This document shows, in pieces, positions 22,700-34,226 of a stretch of DNA of 64,000 bases. The DNA comes from Arthonia radiata (taxonomy: Eukaryota; Ascomycota; Arthoniomycetes; Arthoniales; Arthoniaceae): assembly GCA_002989075.1 (NCBI GenBank), contig PSQN01000015.1, positions 1,798,001-1,862,000 of the forward strand, written 5' to 3'. The notes below the pieces were generated by a model, which saw only the letters and a program-made list of their open reading frames with translations, made no database searches and was not told where the DNA came from. Each line of letters begins with the position of its first letter. Position 1 is the stretch's first letter. The translations under genes were made by a program, and so were the position numbers.

Positions 22700-23752
22700 A
22701 TGACACCTTCGGCAGTGGATCTTTCCGCTGATAACACTAGCCATTCAAATTCCGAGCCCCACGAAGACGACATCCCCGCCCTCCGCGAAGTCCTCGTGGA
22801 CGAGTCTGCACCACTCGCCAAACGTTTTCGAGCTCTCTTCTCGCTCAAGCATCAGGCCGCTTTAAGTCCACCAACACCCAAATCATTGCCCGCGATCGAT
22901 GCGATTGCTGCCGCTTTTCCGTCGCCTTCCGCACTCCTCAAACACGAGCTTGCATACTGCCTAGGCCAGAGCCGTAATCCCGCTGCGACCAAATATCTAC
23001 GCAAAGTCCTGGAAGATAGAGGCGAAGATGCCATGTGTCGGCACGAAGCAGCAGAGGCACTGGGCGCGCTCGGTGACCAAGGCAGCTTGGTGATACTGAA
23101 AGAGCGAAGAGACGACGCGCAAGAGGTGACGGTAGTAAAGGAGACATGCGAGATCGCGGTAGAGAGAATAGAGTGGGAGCACAGCACGCAACGGCATAGT
23201 GAGAAGTGCAAAGACAGCGACTTCAGCTCCATTGATCCCGCGCCGCCAATGCCACTCCAAAAGCAGCAGGTAGAGCCGGATATACCTGGGCTGAAGAGCA
23301 ACCTCATGAATGCAAAGCTACCGCTGTTCGAGCGGTATCGAGCCATGTTCGCGCTACGAGATCTTGCATCGCCGCCAGACTTGCCGACGGCGGTCCCTGC
23401 TGTCCTCGCGCTCGCGGAAGGCTTCAGAGACAGCTCAGCGCTTTTCAGACACGAGGTCGCATTCGTTTTCGGGCAGCTGAGCCATCCGGCGAGCATACCC
23501 AGCTTGTTAGAGGTACTAGGTGACCTTAAGGAAGAGAGTATGGTGCGGCATGAGGCGGCGGAAGCGCTGGGCAGTCTTGGTGACGAGGAGGGTGTGATAG
23601 AGACACTTGAGAGGTATCGAGACGACCAAGAGCAGGTCGTAAGAGAAAGTATAATCGTCGCTTTGGACATGGCCGAATTTGAGAGGAGCGGCGCAGCAGA
23701 ATATGCGACCATTGAGAGCAATGGCGTGGACAGGAGCGCGACCGCCGCTTGA
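22700..23752 (+). CDS. LIA1: Deoxyhypusine hydroxylase (HEAT-repeat di-iron enzyme)
   Basis: 350 residues from the ATG at 22700. The frame is open upstream to other Mets (22592, 22442), but family similarity starts only with IPALREVLVDESAPLAKRF. The eight-HEAT-repeat protein has the four diagnostic His-Glu pairs in two symmetric halves: KHELAYCLGQ and RHEAAEALGALGD, then RHEVAFVFGQ and RHEAAEALGSLGD. These bind the di-iron centre that hydroxylates deoxyhypusine on eIF5A, finishing hypusine formation. A pyrimidine-AG sequence (tttctaaacctttcacag) just before the chosen ATG could be the end of a 5' UTR intron. The stop is 27 bp from that of convergent RPA12. Confidence 0.93.
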   Translation: MTPSAVDLSADNTSHSNSEPHEDDIPALREVLVDESAPLAKRFRALFSLKHQAALSPPTPKSLPAIDAIAAAFPSPSALLKHELAYCLGQSRNPAATKYLRKVLEDRGEDAMCRHEAAEALGALGDQGSLVILKERRDDAQEVTVVKETCEIAVERIEWEHSTQRHSEKCKDSDFSSIDPAPPMPLQKQQVEPDIPGLKSNLMNAKLPLFERYRAMFALRDLASPPDLPTAVPAVLALAEGFRDSSALFRHEVAFVFGQLSHPASIPSLLEVLGDLKEESMVRHEAAEALGSLGDEEGVIETLERYRDDQEQVVRESIIVALDMAEFERSGAAEYATIESNGVDRSATAA

Positions 23753-23779
23753 GCTAATGCATTGAATCTTGGGCACCAT

Positions 23780-24204
23780 TCAATTGTTCGTGTTCCACTT
23801 CTTGCCGCAGTGCGAACATGTATAGAAGATCGTCGAGCCTTCGTCGGCACTTCGCAGCTGCTGTTCAAAGAAGCTGACCTCCCTATCCTCATCGCAATCG
23901 TCACAGCGCGTCGTCGCGGTCCCTTGAGCTCTTACATCTTCCGGGTTGACCTCTTTCACCTTCGACCGCTTTGCGCGTAATGTGGAGGGAAAATCCGCTG
24001 GCTTTGATTTGGTGAGGGTTTCTTTCGCTGACGTGTCTATGCTTTCTGTCAATCCGAGTGTGACCAAGATGGAGGGGAGCATTCCTCACCTTTCCACCTG
24101 GCTCCGCAAACAGTGCATGTGAGGATGGCGTCATTGGGTCCAGTGTTCTCGTCGAGCAGCTCGCCGCAATCGTCACAGAACATCAACGACCCAATAGCAG
24201 TCAT
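23780..24204 (-). CDS. RPA12: RNA polymerase I subunit RPA12
   Basis: Two exons (24090-24204, 23780-24045) with a very short 44-nt intron give 126 residues. The N-terminal zinc ribbon is IGSLMFCDDCGELLDE then LTCTVCGARW. The C-terminal TFIIS-type ribbon is RCDDCDEDREVSFFEQQLRS, with the acidic catalytic loop RSADEG, ending in CSHCGKKWNTNN. RPA12 supports transcript cleavage and termination by RNA polymerase I. Upstream Mets exist, but homologs start at this one. It is divergent from SCC2 with 258 bp between starts. Confidence 0.93.
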
Positions 24205-24462
24205 CGCGTTCAGTTTTGGGTGGTCACACTCGGATGTCGGGGATTTGTTTTTCATGAATTGGAAACGAAAACGGAGCGGCGCGCCAAGACATGAATTGCG
24301 GAGGCAGGCGCAACGCAAATCATCACGAAACGTCCATAGCAATGCTCTTCGCTCGCCTTTGACGTGACGGGTCGACATGTAGCAGTAGTAATGATTCTGT
24401 CGTTATTACTGCTTGTTAAGTCCCTCATGTGTCCATTCTAAGCCTGTAGCTCACTGTTTGCG

Positions 24463-27400
24463 ATGAATGCTCACGCCTCTGCCCACGGCGGGGAGGTCAA
24501 TGGCCGCCCAATGCACCCACAGCCTCTGCCAGAGCAGCCACGAAGACAATTCAGTGTAGACGAGGCCCTTCAAAGAACGCCCCTGGCATCCATCAATCCT
24601 TTTGATCCAGGCAAGCTTGCCTCCACGCCGCATCGCAGCTTCACCTAACATTGTAGCAGCTGTCATTCCCCTCCCGCAAGCATTACCGCCGTCGCTAGCT
24701 GTCAATGTCCTGAGCAATCACGAGCGGGCCTCCGGGAAAGCTCATCTTCAGCATCTAGATCGTAACATTCAGCATCAAGCTTCTAGTAGCGAGTCTCACG
24801 CAACCGGGCAGAAGCTTGAGGATATAAACTTCCTGCTCACGGAAGAGCCGTTCACGCAGTAGTAAGGCTGCCATATGCACCTCGCATCCTCACCTACTGA
24901 CCGAATACGGCAGCGAGTTCCAGCCGCTCTCATTTCCTCGAGCCAACGCAAACAAGCCTGTGCAAAACACCCCATCCAATGCGCCTTCGAGCAGCAGAAG
25001 CCCGGCTCCCAAGCTCGGGGCTTTTGCTGAACGTCTCCTGGAGGGTGGAGCATTCAAATCATCCTTTAGGTGTATGTTTTATCTGAGCAAGCATGGCGCA
25101 AGTCTCATCTCTCTAATATCAACTGGCAGATCCGACACCTCAGTCGCGGAAAACCTCGCCAGCTCATCGCGACCCTCCACCACAGAAGATCTCCCGTCAT
25201 ACTTCCATTCACCTTACACCTCAGCATGCCAATGCCCAAGCCACCTCCTACAATGCTCGGCTACCTGTCAACCAAGCTCCTTTCACACCTTCACGCAGCT
25301 CAAGCGTGAAGTCACCTTCTGGCACGCCTATCATGGTCAAGGTACCTCCGCCTTCGAGAGAGACTGTCCACTATCCCCCGCGAGATCCCAAGATCGATGA
25401 AGAGCTGCTGCGTCGAATTCACGACACGAAGGCGAAGAAGCGAGAAGAATCTGAGAGAGCGTCTGAAAAAGCGGAGAAGGTCCTACGCGACGTCGACATC
25501 GATCAACGCGAGCGCTCACGAGCTGCGCTAGATTCGTTTCAACAGACGTTAGGTGTCGTATTAGAAGCAGAGGATAGCTTGGACATGGAAGCCGCCGCTT
25601 CGAAACATGCTCAACAACACTTCGAAACGACACATGATGGCAATGGATTTATTCTGAACAATGGAGCCCTGTCGCGCATCGACAGCGCTTTAGCCAAAGC
25701 GATAAGCAGCAAGCAGATATCACAGGTGCCTTTGGATCTTCTTGTACGCTTACAGAGGCTCTGTGCGAAGGTCATCGCTGTGGCCGTGGACGAGTCCTAC
25801 GCATTCCCAGATGACGCATCGGAAGATGCATTGCAACGGTGGACGGTCTTGGTCGGCGAAGCCGAAAGGACGATGGCAGCTTCGCGGACATTATTACGGA
25901 CCATGACGGCTGGACGGACAGACAAAGAGCTATTCTCGGAAGAGAATCTCACTCAACTACTAGCTAATTTACAACACGTTGTTGAGGGATGCGTAGCTCC
26001 CGTTGCTGAGACAAAGTCCTCTTCTGATGTTGGAAAGCTCATTTCGAAAGACCAGACGCCCACGGATCCGCTCTTGACAGTCTCTCAGCGTACAGGGCGA
26101 ATCTTAAAACTCCTTGGAGATCTTTTGGTTTCTTCTGAACTGTCCGAGATGGCAGTCACGCGGATCAATTCGATCTGTATCAGATTAGTGTTTGTTGCTA
26201 ACGCTCCAAGTGACAAAGAATCTATCCTAGGCGTCCAAAGGTTCGAGACTCTACGGAGATCTGCTATGGACTGTCTGGCTCGAGTCTTTCTGCGTGCGCC
26301 CGGCCAGAGAAGCTCGATTCTGAGCGAGATTCTTGGTTCCCTGGAGAAGCTACCGGTGGCTCGACAGAGCGCCAGACATTTCAAAGTCATCGATGGCAAG
26401 CCTATACAGCTGGTGTCTGCCTTGATCATGCAGCTGATCCAAACAACTGCAACGTACATACCAGCAAAGCAAACGAGGTCTAGATTTGAGAGCGCCCAGG
26501 ATGCATCGGACGAGGAGAATGATAGGGGTTCTTCATCTGAAGCCAGTCCAACGAAACGCAAAGCGCCACGACGCCCCCAAATGAATGGCGCCACCTCGAC
26601 GCATGGAATTGAAGATGCCACCGATAGCCTCGCAAAGGTCGGGAAGCCGATTTGGGCCAATGTTCATCACAATGCCGGATATGTCGTCAACTTTCTCGTC
26701 AAACGAGCTTTAACGTCGAGCAAATCGGGCGACGAGCCGTACCGGAACCTGCTAGACATCTTCACAGAGGACTTCATAAGCGTGCTAGGGCACACCGATT
26801 GGCCCGCGGCCGAATTGGTACTCCAAAGCCTCCTAAGAAGCCTCATTGGCATCTCTGAGGACGCCAAAAGCAGCGCGCCTGCGAAGAACATGGCTCTCGA
26901 CCTCATGGGCATCATGGGATCCGGTATTGCTGATCTCAAGTCACATCTCATCCATCTTACTTCGAGCATCAGTAGTAGCGACGAGCTACATGCGCAAGAG
27001 GTGGCAAGTCTCTGCCGAGATCACTTTGACAGTCAAGGCAATGAAGCAGCGGCTTTGTCACTCCACGGGCCATATCGACTCGTTACTGACTATCTAGGTC
27101 ACCGTGGGAGCGAAGATGTTCAATTACAGAATGCACGAAATTATCATCTCCTGCAATGGTCTCAAAACCTGTGGCTCCGAGGGCAAAGCCTAGTAGCTCC
27201 AATGATAGACGAAAGGGACCCCTTTGTAAAAGACCAGCCATCGAATGAGCTGGCGCGCTGGCTCTCGACAACTATTCAAGAGCCAGGGCGGGGACGTAAC
27301 AGGTATGTCCCTTCGCGCGTACCAGGGGTTACAGCTAACAATGAACAGTGACTTCGAGCAAGTCTCAACGTCTGTCGCGCGCACCGCTTATGTCTTACTC

Positions 27401-30118
27401 ACCCAACAGATGACATTCTGCAAAGCCATCTTTCGCTTGTCCAATATTTTGCTCAGATCGATGTCAAGTCAACATGCAACGCTACGCAGCCGAGGGCTGA
27501 AGAGTGTCATTCAACTTTTGGAGAAGGACCCATCAATGCTCGACAGTAATGCAAACTTTGTCAAGCATATTGCCAATGCTGCAACAGACCAATCAACGAT
27601 GGTACGTGATTCAGCCTTACAACTGATTGGAAGGTGTATCGCTCTTCGGCCGCATGTCGAGCTTGATTTTCTGGATACGATGCTTGCATTAACGTCCGAC
27701 GTTACGACTGGCATACGCAAGCGTGCTATTCGCCAACTCAAGGATGCTTACCTGAGAAACAAGGATGATCAGACTAGGATGCAAATCGCGTCCGCATTTC
27801 TCAAACGCATGAACGATGAAGAAGAATCAGTGACGGATTCAGCGAGACAGACACTCGAGGAAATGTGGATTGAACCATATCCTGCGATATCGAGTAACAA
27901 CATCCCGTTGGCCGTTCAGCAGGATCTCAACAGACATGCTGCTCAGCTGGTTGCGATCGCTGAGCAGAGTGAGAACGTCCTTCAAGCGTTCGAGCCGTTT
28001 TTCCGAGCCCTTCTCAAATCCACACACAAGAACGCAGCGACCAATCGAGGCGTATGCCGGGCAATTGCATGTGCTGCCTTTGACAACTTCATCGAGAATG
28101 ATCAGCAGAGGAGCGTAGACGCTCGGGCTAACATTCTGGCGTTGCTCTCCGTTCTGACCCGCGCCCAGCCAGACCTTCTTTCAATAGATCAGTTGAAGAT
28201 GCTGGAGACCTACACCTCAACTTTAAAGACGGGTGCCGATTTAAGGTTGTATAAACCTGTTGCTCAGATCTATCACGCGGCCATGCCTTGCTTCATGGCA
28301 ACGCAACGAGACTTTGTCAACCAACTACAAGCAAACATGGTTAACAGTCTGCTGAAGATTCCCACATCAGATCTGATGGACGAGGTTACGAGCTGTCTTT
28401 GGGCCATGCAGCCCGTGCTACGAAACAAATCCAAGTTGTTCAATACAGCACAGCAGGTGCTCAAAATGCTCGAACAGAGCCGGGAAGCCGATCACGTGAG
28501 AGCCGCAAAAGCGATCAAGATGCTTGGACATTTCGGAAAATCTTGGAACCTCGATGACTTTGCAGAGAGACTGAGAAGCGCATACGACTGGTGGAAAGGC
28601 GAGCATGTCTCAGAACTGATTGTACGAGTTCTGCTACCATCAACGCAATCGAAGTACTCATCCTCCATTCGCAAGGGCGCTCTGGAGAGCATCGGTATTA
28701 CGTGCCTTTCATGGCCTGAGAACTACCTGCGAAAAGATGTTCTCAAGACGTTGGAGGCTGCACTGCGCAGCGGCGACGAGAGTCTTGAGTACACCGTTGT
28801 CTGTGGTCTACGTGACTTCTTCAGGCTGTGTGAAGGTCAAATCAAGCCAACCCCTCAAACGAACGGAATTGTCGAGAACGGTGACTCTAGCGAGAAGCTC
28901 GGTACGTCCATGGTGTCCAGCGACATGGACAAAGCTGGCACACAGCTCGCTCAAAAATTCTTCAACGACATCGAGGAGATCGCTTTACGCTCCCTCAGCG
29001 ATGTAGGCCTTGCAGCGACGGACCTCATTTGCAGCACCAACAGGCAAGGTGTCGTCCATCCTAGGCAGTGTGGCTATATTCTAGTGGTCCTGGGAACGTC
29101 ACCGAATGCCGCCATTGCCAAGGCAGCCTACAATGAGCACATGAGTCTAAACTCCAAACACGAGAGCATCCTCGAGAAAGAGTATGTCAGAGCTGTCGAG
29201 CGAGCTTTCGAGTATCAGCGCGACACGGTAAAGGACAGTGCGGGTCTCATTTTCGCCCCTGCCATGTCACCGAAGCTGGGCCCATTCTTCGAGGTATTGA
29301 AATCGGCAAGCGTTGGTACGCGCAAAAAGCTGTTTCCAAACCTGTGCAAGAGATTGGACGTCAACGTCAACAAGCTCGAGTCTGCCCCGAAGCTGGAGTC
29401 ACACCTGCTGTTCGCTAAGTTCGTATCTCAGAACCTAGCATTCGGCAGCTATGGTCGCGTGGAGGAGATCATGTCAATTTGTAAGACGATAGAAGACATC
29501 TTCAGCGCAACAGGCAACGCGCTGTCGCAGCGCCTCGAGCCACTGCTCATACAGGAGTCTAGCATGATGTCCAACCTCGAAGAGCTCGGCCAGCTTGCGA
29601 TGTGCGCGATGCTGCTCACCCTGCTTTGGCGCACGCGCTGCCATCTGCGCTCCCTGTATACTAACATCCCCTCCACTTCTGGCAAGCAAGAAAAACACGT
29701 GACGAAGGATACCACAAAACCTCCTCTAAGGTCACCAAACGGTCTCAGGCTTGAAGAAGCTTACATCAAGACTACAGAAGCTGTTGGCGGGCTTGTCGAT
29801 GAAGCCACGATGCGCGATCGATGCAAAGTGTTTCTGGACGTGTTGAACATTGACCACGAAGCGAAAGTAGGCAACTCAAGTGATGAAATGGAGAATGGTC
29901 GGGAAGGAACACCGAATGGCGATGACGAGAGCGCGCGTACACCCAGCCTCCCACCAAGTGGCGCGTCTGGGAAGGCGGGTAGGAAGAGGCGGCGCAGCGA
30001 ATCTGTGAGTACGGCTGCAACACCGACGGGACGGAAGAGGGGACGCCCAAAGCTGGATAAGAGAAGGAGCAGTGGCGTGAAGAAGAGTGCTAACCCTGAT
30101 GAGGATGGATGGGACTAA
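24463..30118 (+). CDS. SCC2: Cohesin loading factor SCC2 (Mis4/NIPBL family)
   Basis: Five exons (24463-24610, 24657-24861, 24914-25071, 25130-27302, 27349-30118) keep one frame and give 1817 residues. The N-terminus (FSVDEALQRTPLASINPF, then RYPTPQSRKTSP across a junction) follows the pattern of fungal Scc2. It is disordered and in the family binds Scc4. The rest is a HEAT-repeat hook (KIDEELLRR, KIMGSG-like helices, STSVARTAYVLLTQQ). The basic C-tail contains an AT-hook-like KRGRPKLDK. Scc2 with Scc4 loads cohesin on DNA and drives loop extrusion. Intron 1 (46 nt) starts with GC rather than GT (CCAG/GCAAGC) and ends TTGTAG after a CTAAC branch point; using it restores the conserved reading. 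Confidence 0.9.
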
Positions 30119-30509
30119 TGAAATAAAAGGAATGGCTAAGGATTTTCGGGAGGTATGCATAGCGAGGCGTTGGAAGGCTGGGAAGCAGTGGCATGATAGA
30201 TGTGCTTTCGGAAGGGCGATCTCGTATCAGGGTGCAAATGGCGGAATCACTCCAGCCACGCATAATGGCTGACGACCGAGGTCGGAACGTCGAAAACGGA
30301 TCTAATACGCAGACGTGCAGCTCTGCTGAACTTTCAGGTATTTAGTATATACTAACTTTGACCTAACCAAGGAACCAAGGTATTCAACGACACCGCAGCA
30401 TGCAGCGGTTGTGACCGTTACACCTGCGATATCTCTTTTACCATGATCTTTTGTGTTCGCAGCCTTCCATCAGATGGTGCTGGCGTGGCTTCACATGCAA
30501 CCAAACAAC
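30119..30509. other. Convergent 3' ends of SCC2 and an F-box-like gene
   Basis: About 390 bp between two stops facing each other. Nothing beyond UTR sequence is evident. Confidence 0.35.
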
Positions 30510-31503
30510 TCACTTCAGCTCGATGGAGCCCTTCAGTCTCTCCAACCAGATGGTCCTCCTCGGGCTCTGCCACCGACCCCACCTCTCTGCCATCATCTCG
30601 TCAACGCTGGTTTCCCACCCAGTCACACACAGGTCACTCACCACGTAGTCCAAACTCGTACTCACAAAGCTGAATCTTTGCAGACTTCGAGGTCCTTGTA
30701 CGTCTCGCACAGCCCTCACAAACTCATCAGGCACAACTACACGCCAGCCCGAAGACGCACCATCAGGCGCAATCCGCAAATCTTTGATTGCCACGTCTTC
30801 AAGTCTTGGCAAACTCTGCAATGCCGGCAATACAATCTCGAATGGCAGACTCAGCTGCGCCACCTCCACACAGCCGACGTCAATATACAGCCCCGCAGTT
30901 GGCGCGGTATGCACGCGCTGGAGTACGAGGTGGCGCACATGGCTACCTATGTTGGGTGAGAGTGGCAGTTCAGCCAGGCCCACGGCACGTAATGACGCGT
31001 ACGGCATCATTCTCTCGAATCCTGATTTTTCAAAAGTCAGCGCCGTAATAAGTGGATAGGTTAGGGCGCGAAGGAGGAATGGCGAGGCTTCGTTGCGGAT
31101 TTGGCTGCACGTACAGAGAAGCGCGAGACGCTGTTGCGGCGCGGTGTCTGATGGGTGGGTTATGCTGAGGGTGGCGTGGTCGTAGACGGGCGCGAGGTAG
31201 GTGTATATATCCTCCCGGATCTCGAGCGGCAGTCGTAAGATAGGGGGGTATTGTACCTCATGATGGCTCGGTCGCGTTCTTGCACGTTGCGGTGGACGGG
31301 GGATCTGATTGCATCGCGTAGATTTCGAAGCGGGGATGGTGGAGGTGGTGGCGATGTTTTGGCATCGTTGGTGCTGCACGGAGCATAGGAACGGGGGTCA
31401 GTACACCAGAGAATGCTTGAGTGGAGGCAATAGCGCCAACAGGATACAGCGTTCTGCCAGAAGGTTGTCTGAGCAAAGGTCCATCATCTACCTTCGAAGG
31501 CAT
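30510..31503 (-). CDS. F-box-like protein, member of a divergent paralog pair
   Basis: The main exon (30510-31373) opens without an ATG. A 12-nt first exon (31492-31503, Met-Pro-Ser-Lys) joined by a 118-nt intron with a good branch point (tactgac) gives 291 residues. This start is a guess. An F-box-like helix is seen in LRLPLEIREDIYTYL, followed by LLCTCSQIRNEASPFLL. The C-terminal half (HVRHLVLQRVH, LPALQSLPRLEDVAIKDLRI) matches the neighbour on the other strand position by position. Such proteins are common in Dothideomycetes, and most have no assigned role. Substrate recognition for a ubiquitin ligase is possible but unproven. Confidence 0.6.
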
Positions 31504-31717
31504 CAGCGCCACAAGGCCCGGTCACGCTCTGACACTTCCAGTGGCTGCCATCTTTCCGCAAGCCGCGCAGAAGCACGCACCCAATTTTTCTACATACCCT
31601 CGCCGTCGCACACGTCGGATGCCTAGCTGTTGCGCCCTCCCAAACCGAAACCTGACCAACCAGAACTGAATAACCTCTTCCCAAGTACTTGTGCCATCCC
31701 CAGACGCACACCCCAGT

Positions 31718-32659
31718 ATGTCCAAATTCGATCAGGAACAAGCACCCGACACAGACAAGAGCAATGAATCTCCCCATCCCTTCAGTATGGCAATACCCAG
31801 CGAAGACCAACCAACCAGCAAACATTCCCCTGTCTTCTGCATCGCACCACTCAGCGAAACGCGAACCCCCAAACACCCTACCACAAAGGCCCCTGCCTCC
31901 CTGTTCGATCTCCCTAGGGAAGTTCGCCATATGATCTACTCGCTTCTCAAGCCCTCCTTTCCCTCCACAACCCACTCACACGCCCATCCCCCAAACACCC
32001 TCGCCCTAATCCACACCACCCACCTCCTCCGGCTCGAAGCCACCCCCCTTTTCCTGCACACGCTCCCCTTCCCCAAAAGACCCATGCTCCAACTGCAGAC
32101 CCCAAAATATAAACACCGCCTCTCCCACTCGCGCGGAGCAACAGACCTCCCACTGCCGTCTGTCTCCGACGCAATGTCCCGGCATCTCCGGGTCCTCGTG
32201 GTGCGGGACGTGCACGCCGCCGAGACCAGCGGACTGTGCATCGGTCCGTGGGGACGGTACGCCTCGAGCGTTCCGAGCAGTGTGTCGGTGTCGATTTTGC
32301 TGAGGTTCCTGGCGCAGGTGCCGCAGACGGAAGAGCTGAAGATCGGCGAAATCAGGCCAGCGCCGCGATTCACGGATATGAGTAGAAGCAGTGGTGTGCC
32401 TGTGGGTGTTGAGGGTGCCCTGAGGAGGCTGCAGAGTGTTGGTGGGCTGAGGATTATCAGGTTTGGCGCTGAGGGAGGTGATGGGCTTGATAGGGTTCGG
32501 GAGAGGGGCTGGCGAATGCAAAGGGCGGGTATTGGTGGGGAGGTGGGCGGTTGGGAGGAGGGTGATGTTACTGAGCAGGGAAGTGCGAGTGGGACGGTGT
32601 CGTGGGTTAGGTGGAGGGTGATTGTGTTGGTGAGGGTGGAGGGTGAGGAGGGGAAGTAG
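31718..32659 (+). CDS. F-box-like protein, divergent paralog of its neighbour
   Basis: 313 residues from the ATG at 31718; an earlier in-frame start is GTG only. A disordered N-terminal part precedes the F-box-like FDLPREVRHMIYSLL and then LALIHTTHLLRLEATPLFL. The block HLRVLVVRDVHAAETSGLCI mirrors HVRHLVLQRVHTAPTAGLYI of the opposite-strand gene. The LxFLAQVPQTEELKIGEIR block does the same. The last 60 residues are Gly/Glu-rich. The two starts are about 210 bp apart. Confidence 0.6.
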   Translation: MSKFDQEQAPDTDKSNESPHPFSMAIPSEDQPTSKHSPVFCIAPLSETRTPKHPTTKAPASLFDLPREVRHMIYSLLKPSFPSTTHSHAHPPNTLALIHTTHLLRLEATPLFLHTLPFPKRPMLQLQTPKYKHRLSHSRGATDLPLPSVSDAMSRHLRVLVVRDVHAAETSGLCIGPWGRYASSVPSSVSVSILLRFLAQVPQTEELKIGEIRPAPRFTDMSRSSGVPVGVEGALRRLQSVGGLRIIRFGAEGGDGLDRVRERGWRMQRAGIGGEVGGWEEGDVTEQGSASGTVSWVRWRVIVLVRVEGEEGK

Positions 32660-33739
32660 TGCGGTGCTCCTCTCCTCCTGGGCATTTTAGTGCATATCCG
32701 CCCAAGATGCGGTGTCACGCAACGGCGCAGTCTCACTGACGGACAACTTGATCGACAGCGCCGAAGCGTGATACTCTGCGCCCAGTCACATCATTTTCAG
32801 ATTGGAGAGAAGGCAGCAGCAAGCCTGAGAGCAGCCCGCACATCGCTAGGAGGAGGCTGCATTGTATTGTGGTGGTTAAGCGGCTGGCGGCAATCTATCG
32901 AACGAGCCGCCCAAGCTTTGCAGGAAACGGTGTCCGCCGTCCAGAGGAACATGGAAGCAGAACATTGAAAGGAAGCTAGGGAGTGGGCTCAAGCCGTTTG
33001 GCAGCTCGATATCAAGAACGTGATTGTGCTGCCATCTTGCAGTACGATTGTGCCTTCTTTGCTTGAGATACCTGAGTACATCATGAGGTCAGAGCACCAC
33101 GAGCCGAAATGAGCGTCGTAGCTGAATCGAAGGTACGTCAAGAATCAACACGCTGGTCTGAAATGAATGACCGAGAGTCATTCGAAATACAGTCCTTCCG
33201 GAAGGCTGTCTCTGCACGCCATGTCAGCAAATGGTCCAAGAGAACGATGAAGACAAGGTAGGCGGTCTCGCAATGGGTCAGAGTCTAATTTATATTCATG
33301 ACAGCGTGGCTGTTCAAATAAGAGGTACCAGAAAATAGTATGAAAGGTCATCATTGTGGGAGTGGAAAGTTTGATAGTTTAGAATGAGATGTTCCACTCA
33401 CGTCTATTCGTTTGAGAACTGGCTTTGAGGACTGGAGGCGTGAGGTCAGTGATATGACTGCTGCCGCCATTGATCCGTCGCAGCACCGGTCGAGCCGACA
33501 TAATACTGCTTCGACAGTGCCATCTTCGGCCAGAGAATCACAGTGACGTAGTCAACACATTGATCCATTGAGCATACTCGCAAGTGTTTGGCTCGCTTGA
33601 GCGAATCATGTCGAAAGGAAATGGCCAGGAGGGTGACAGACGTTGGAGAAATATCTCACGTCTTGGCACTACGCTAGTCCTTTTTCAACTCCACGCTCGC
33701 GCTCGATGTCAACATAATTATATAATCGTTGCTTTTACG
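32660..33739. other. Intergenic stretch before the tRNA-like locus
   Basis: About 1.1 kb with only short unsupported ORFs. A TATA-like run (aattatataatc, 33716-33727) lies about 30 bp upstream of the first tRNA-like block. That is the position of TATA elements at many fungal tRNA genes. Confidence 0.4.
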
Positions 33740-33752
33740 ATGCCGAAGCTCA

Positions 33753-33939
33753 GCCTTCTTGGCGCAGTGTAAGTCACTGGACATTTTACGTGTCTCCGAG
33801 CCCTCACTGACGTTGCATAAAGGGTAACGCGTGAGTAATACCAAAATCTTCTGGGGTCATACACCTCATACTGACTGTCCCCGAGGTCGCACTCGTAACG
33901 GACATGCGAAGATCACTGGTTCGATTCCAGTAGAAGGTG
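33753..33939 (+). tRNA. tRNA-Thr(CGU)-like gene split by two GT-AG intron-like inserts
   Basis: Three blocks (33753-33768, 33823-33830, 33886-33939) join into one cloverleaf when two GT-AG segments are removed: 33769-33822 (54 nt, GTAAGT...CACTGAC...AAAG) and 33831-33885 (55 nt, GTGAGT...TACTGAC...CGAG). The acceptor GCCTTCT pairs with AGAAGGT (one G-U). The D arm has A14, G15, G18G19 and A21. The anticodon stem TCGCA/TGCGA is perfect, with loop CTCGTA..A and anticodon CGT. The variable arm is AGATC. The T arm is ACTGG TTCGATT CCAGT, with an exact B box at 33918-33928. Six extra bases (ACGGAC) lie at the usual 37/38 intron site. A 37-codon ORF from 33740 also reads through the same three blocks, so a tiny spliced protein gene is the rival reading. 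Confidence 0.5.
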
Positions 33940-34226
33940 CGCGCAAGAATGCTGTCCAGTAGAGATATTCTGTGATGCTGACAGACAAACTAAAGGCATT
34001 AGCATCTCTGGTCCATCATTTCTTTTGCCCTTTCACTCGATTTTTTTTACTTGGACAGGGCAATTGCAAAGCATCGAGCAGCAACACGATTCCAGGATTG
34101 CTACTGACAATGCAACGGCGATGCGTTCAAGATGACAATCAACTTCTTGCTTTTGATCCTTATAGGGACAGACCCACGCAACAGCAGGGACAAGGACGAC
34201 GTATGGATGAGTGAGTATAAACGTCC

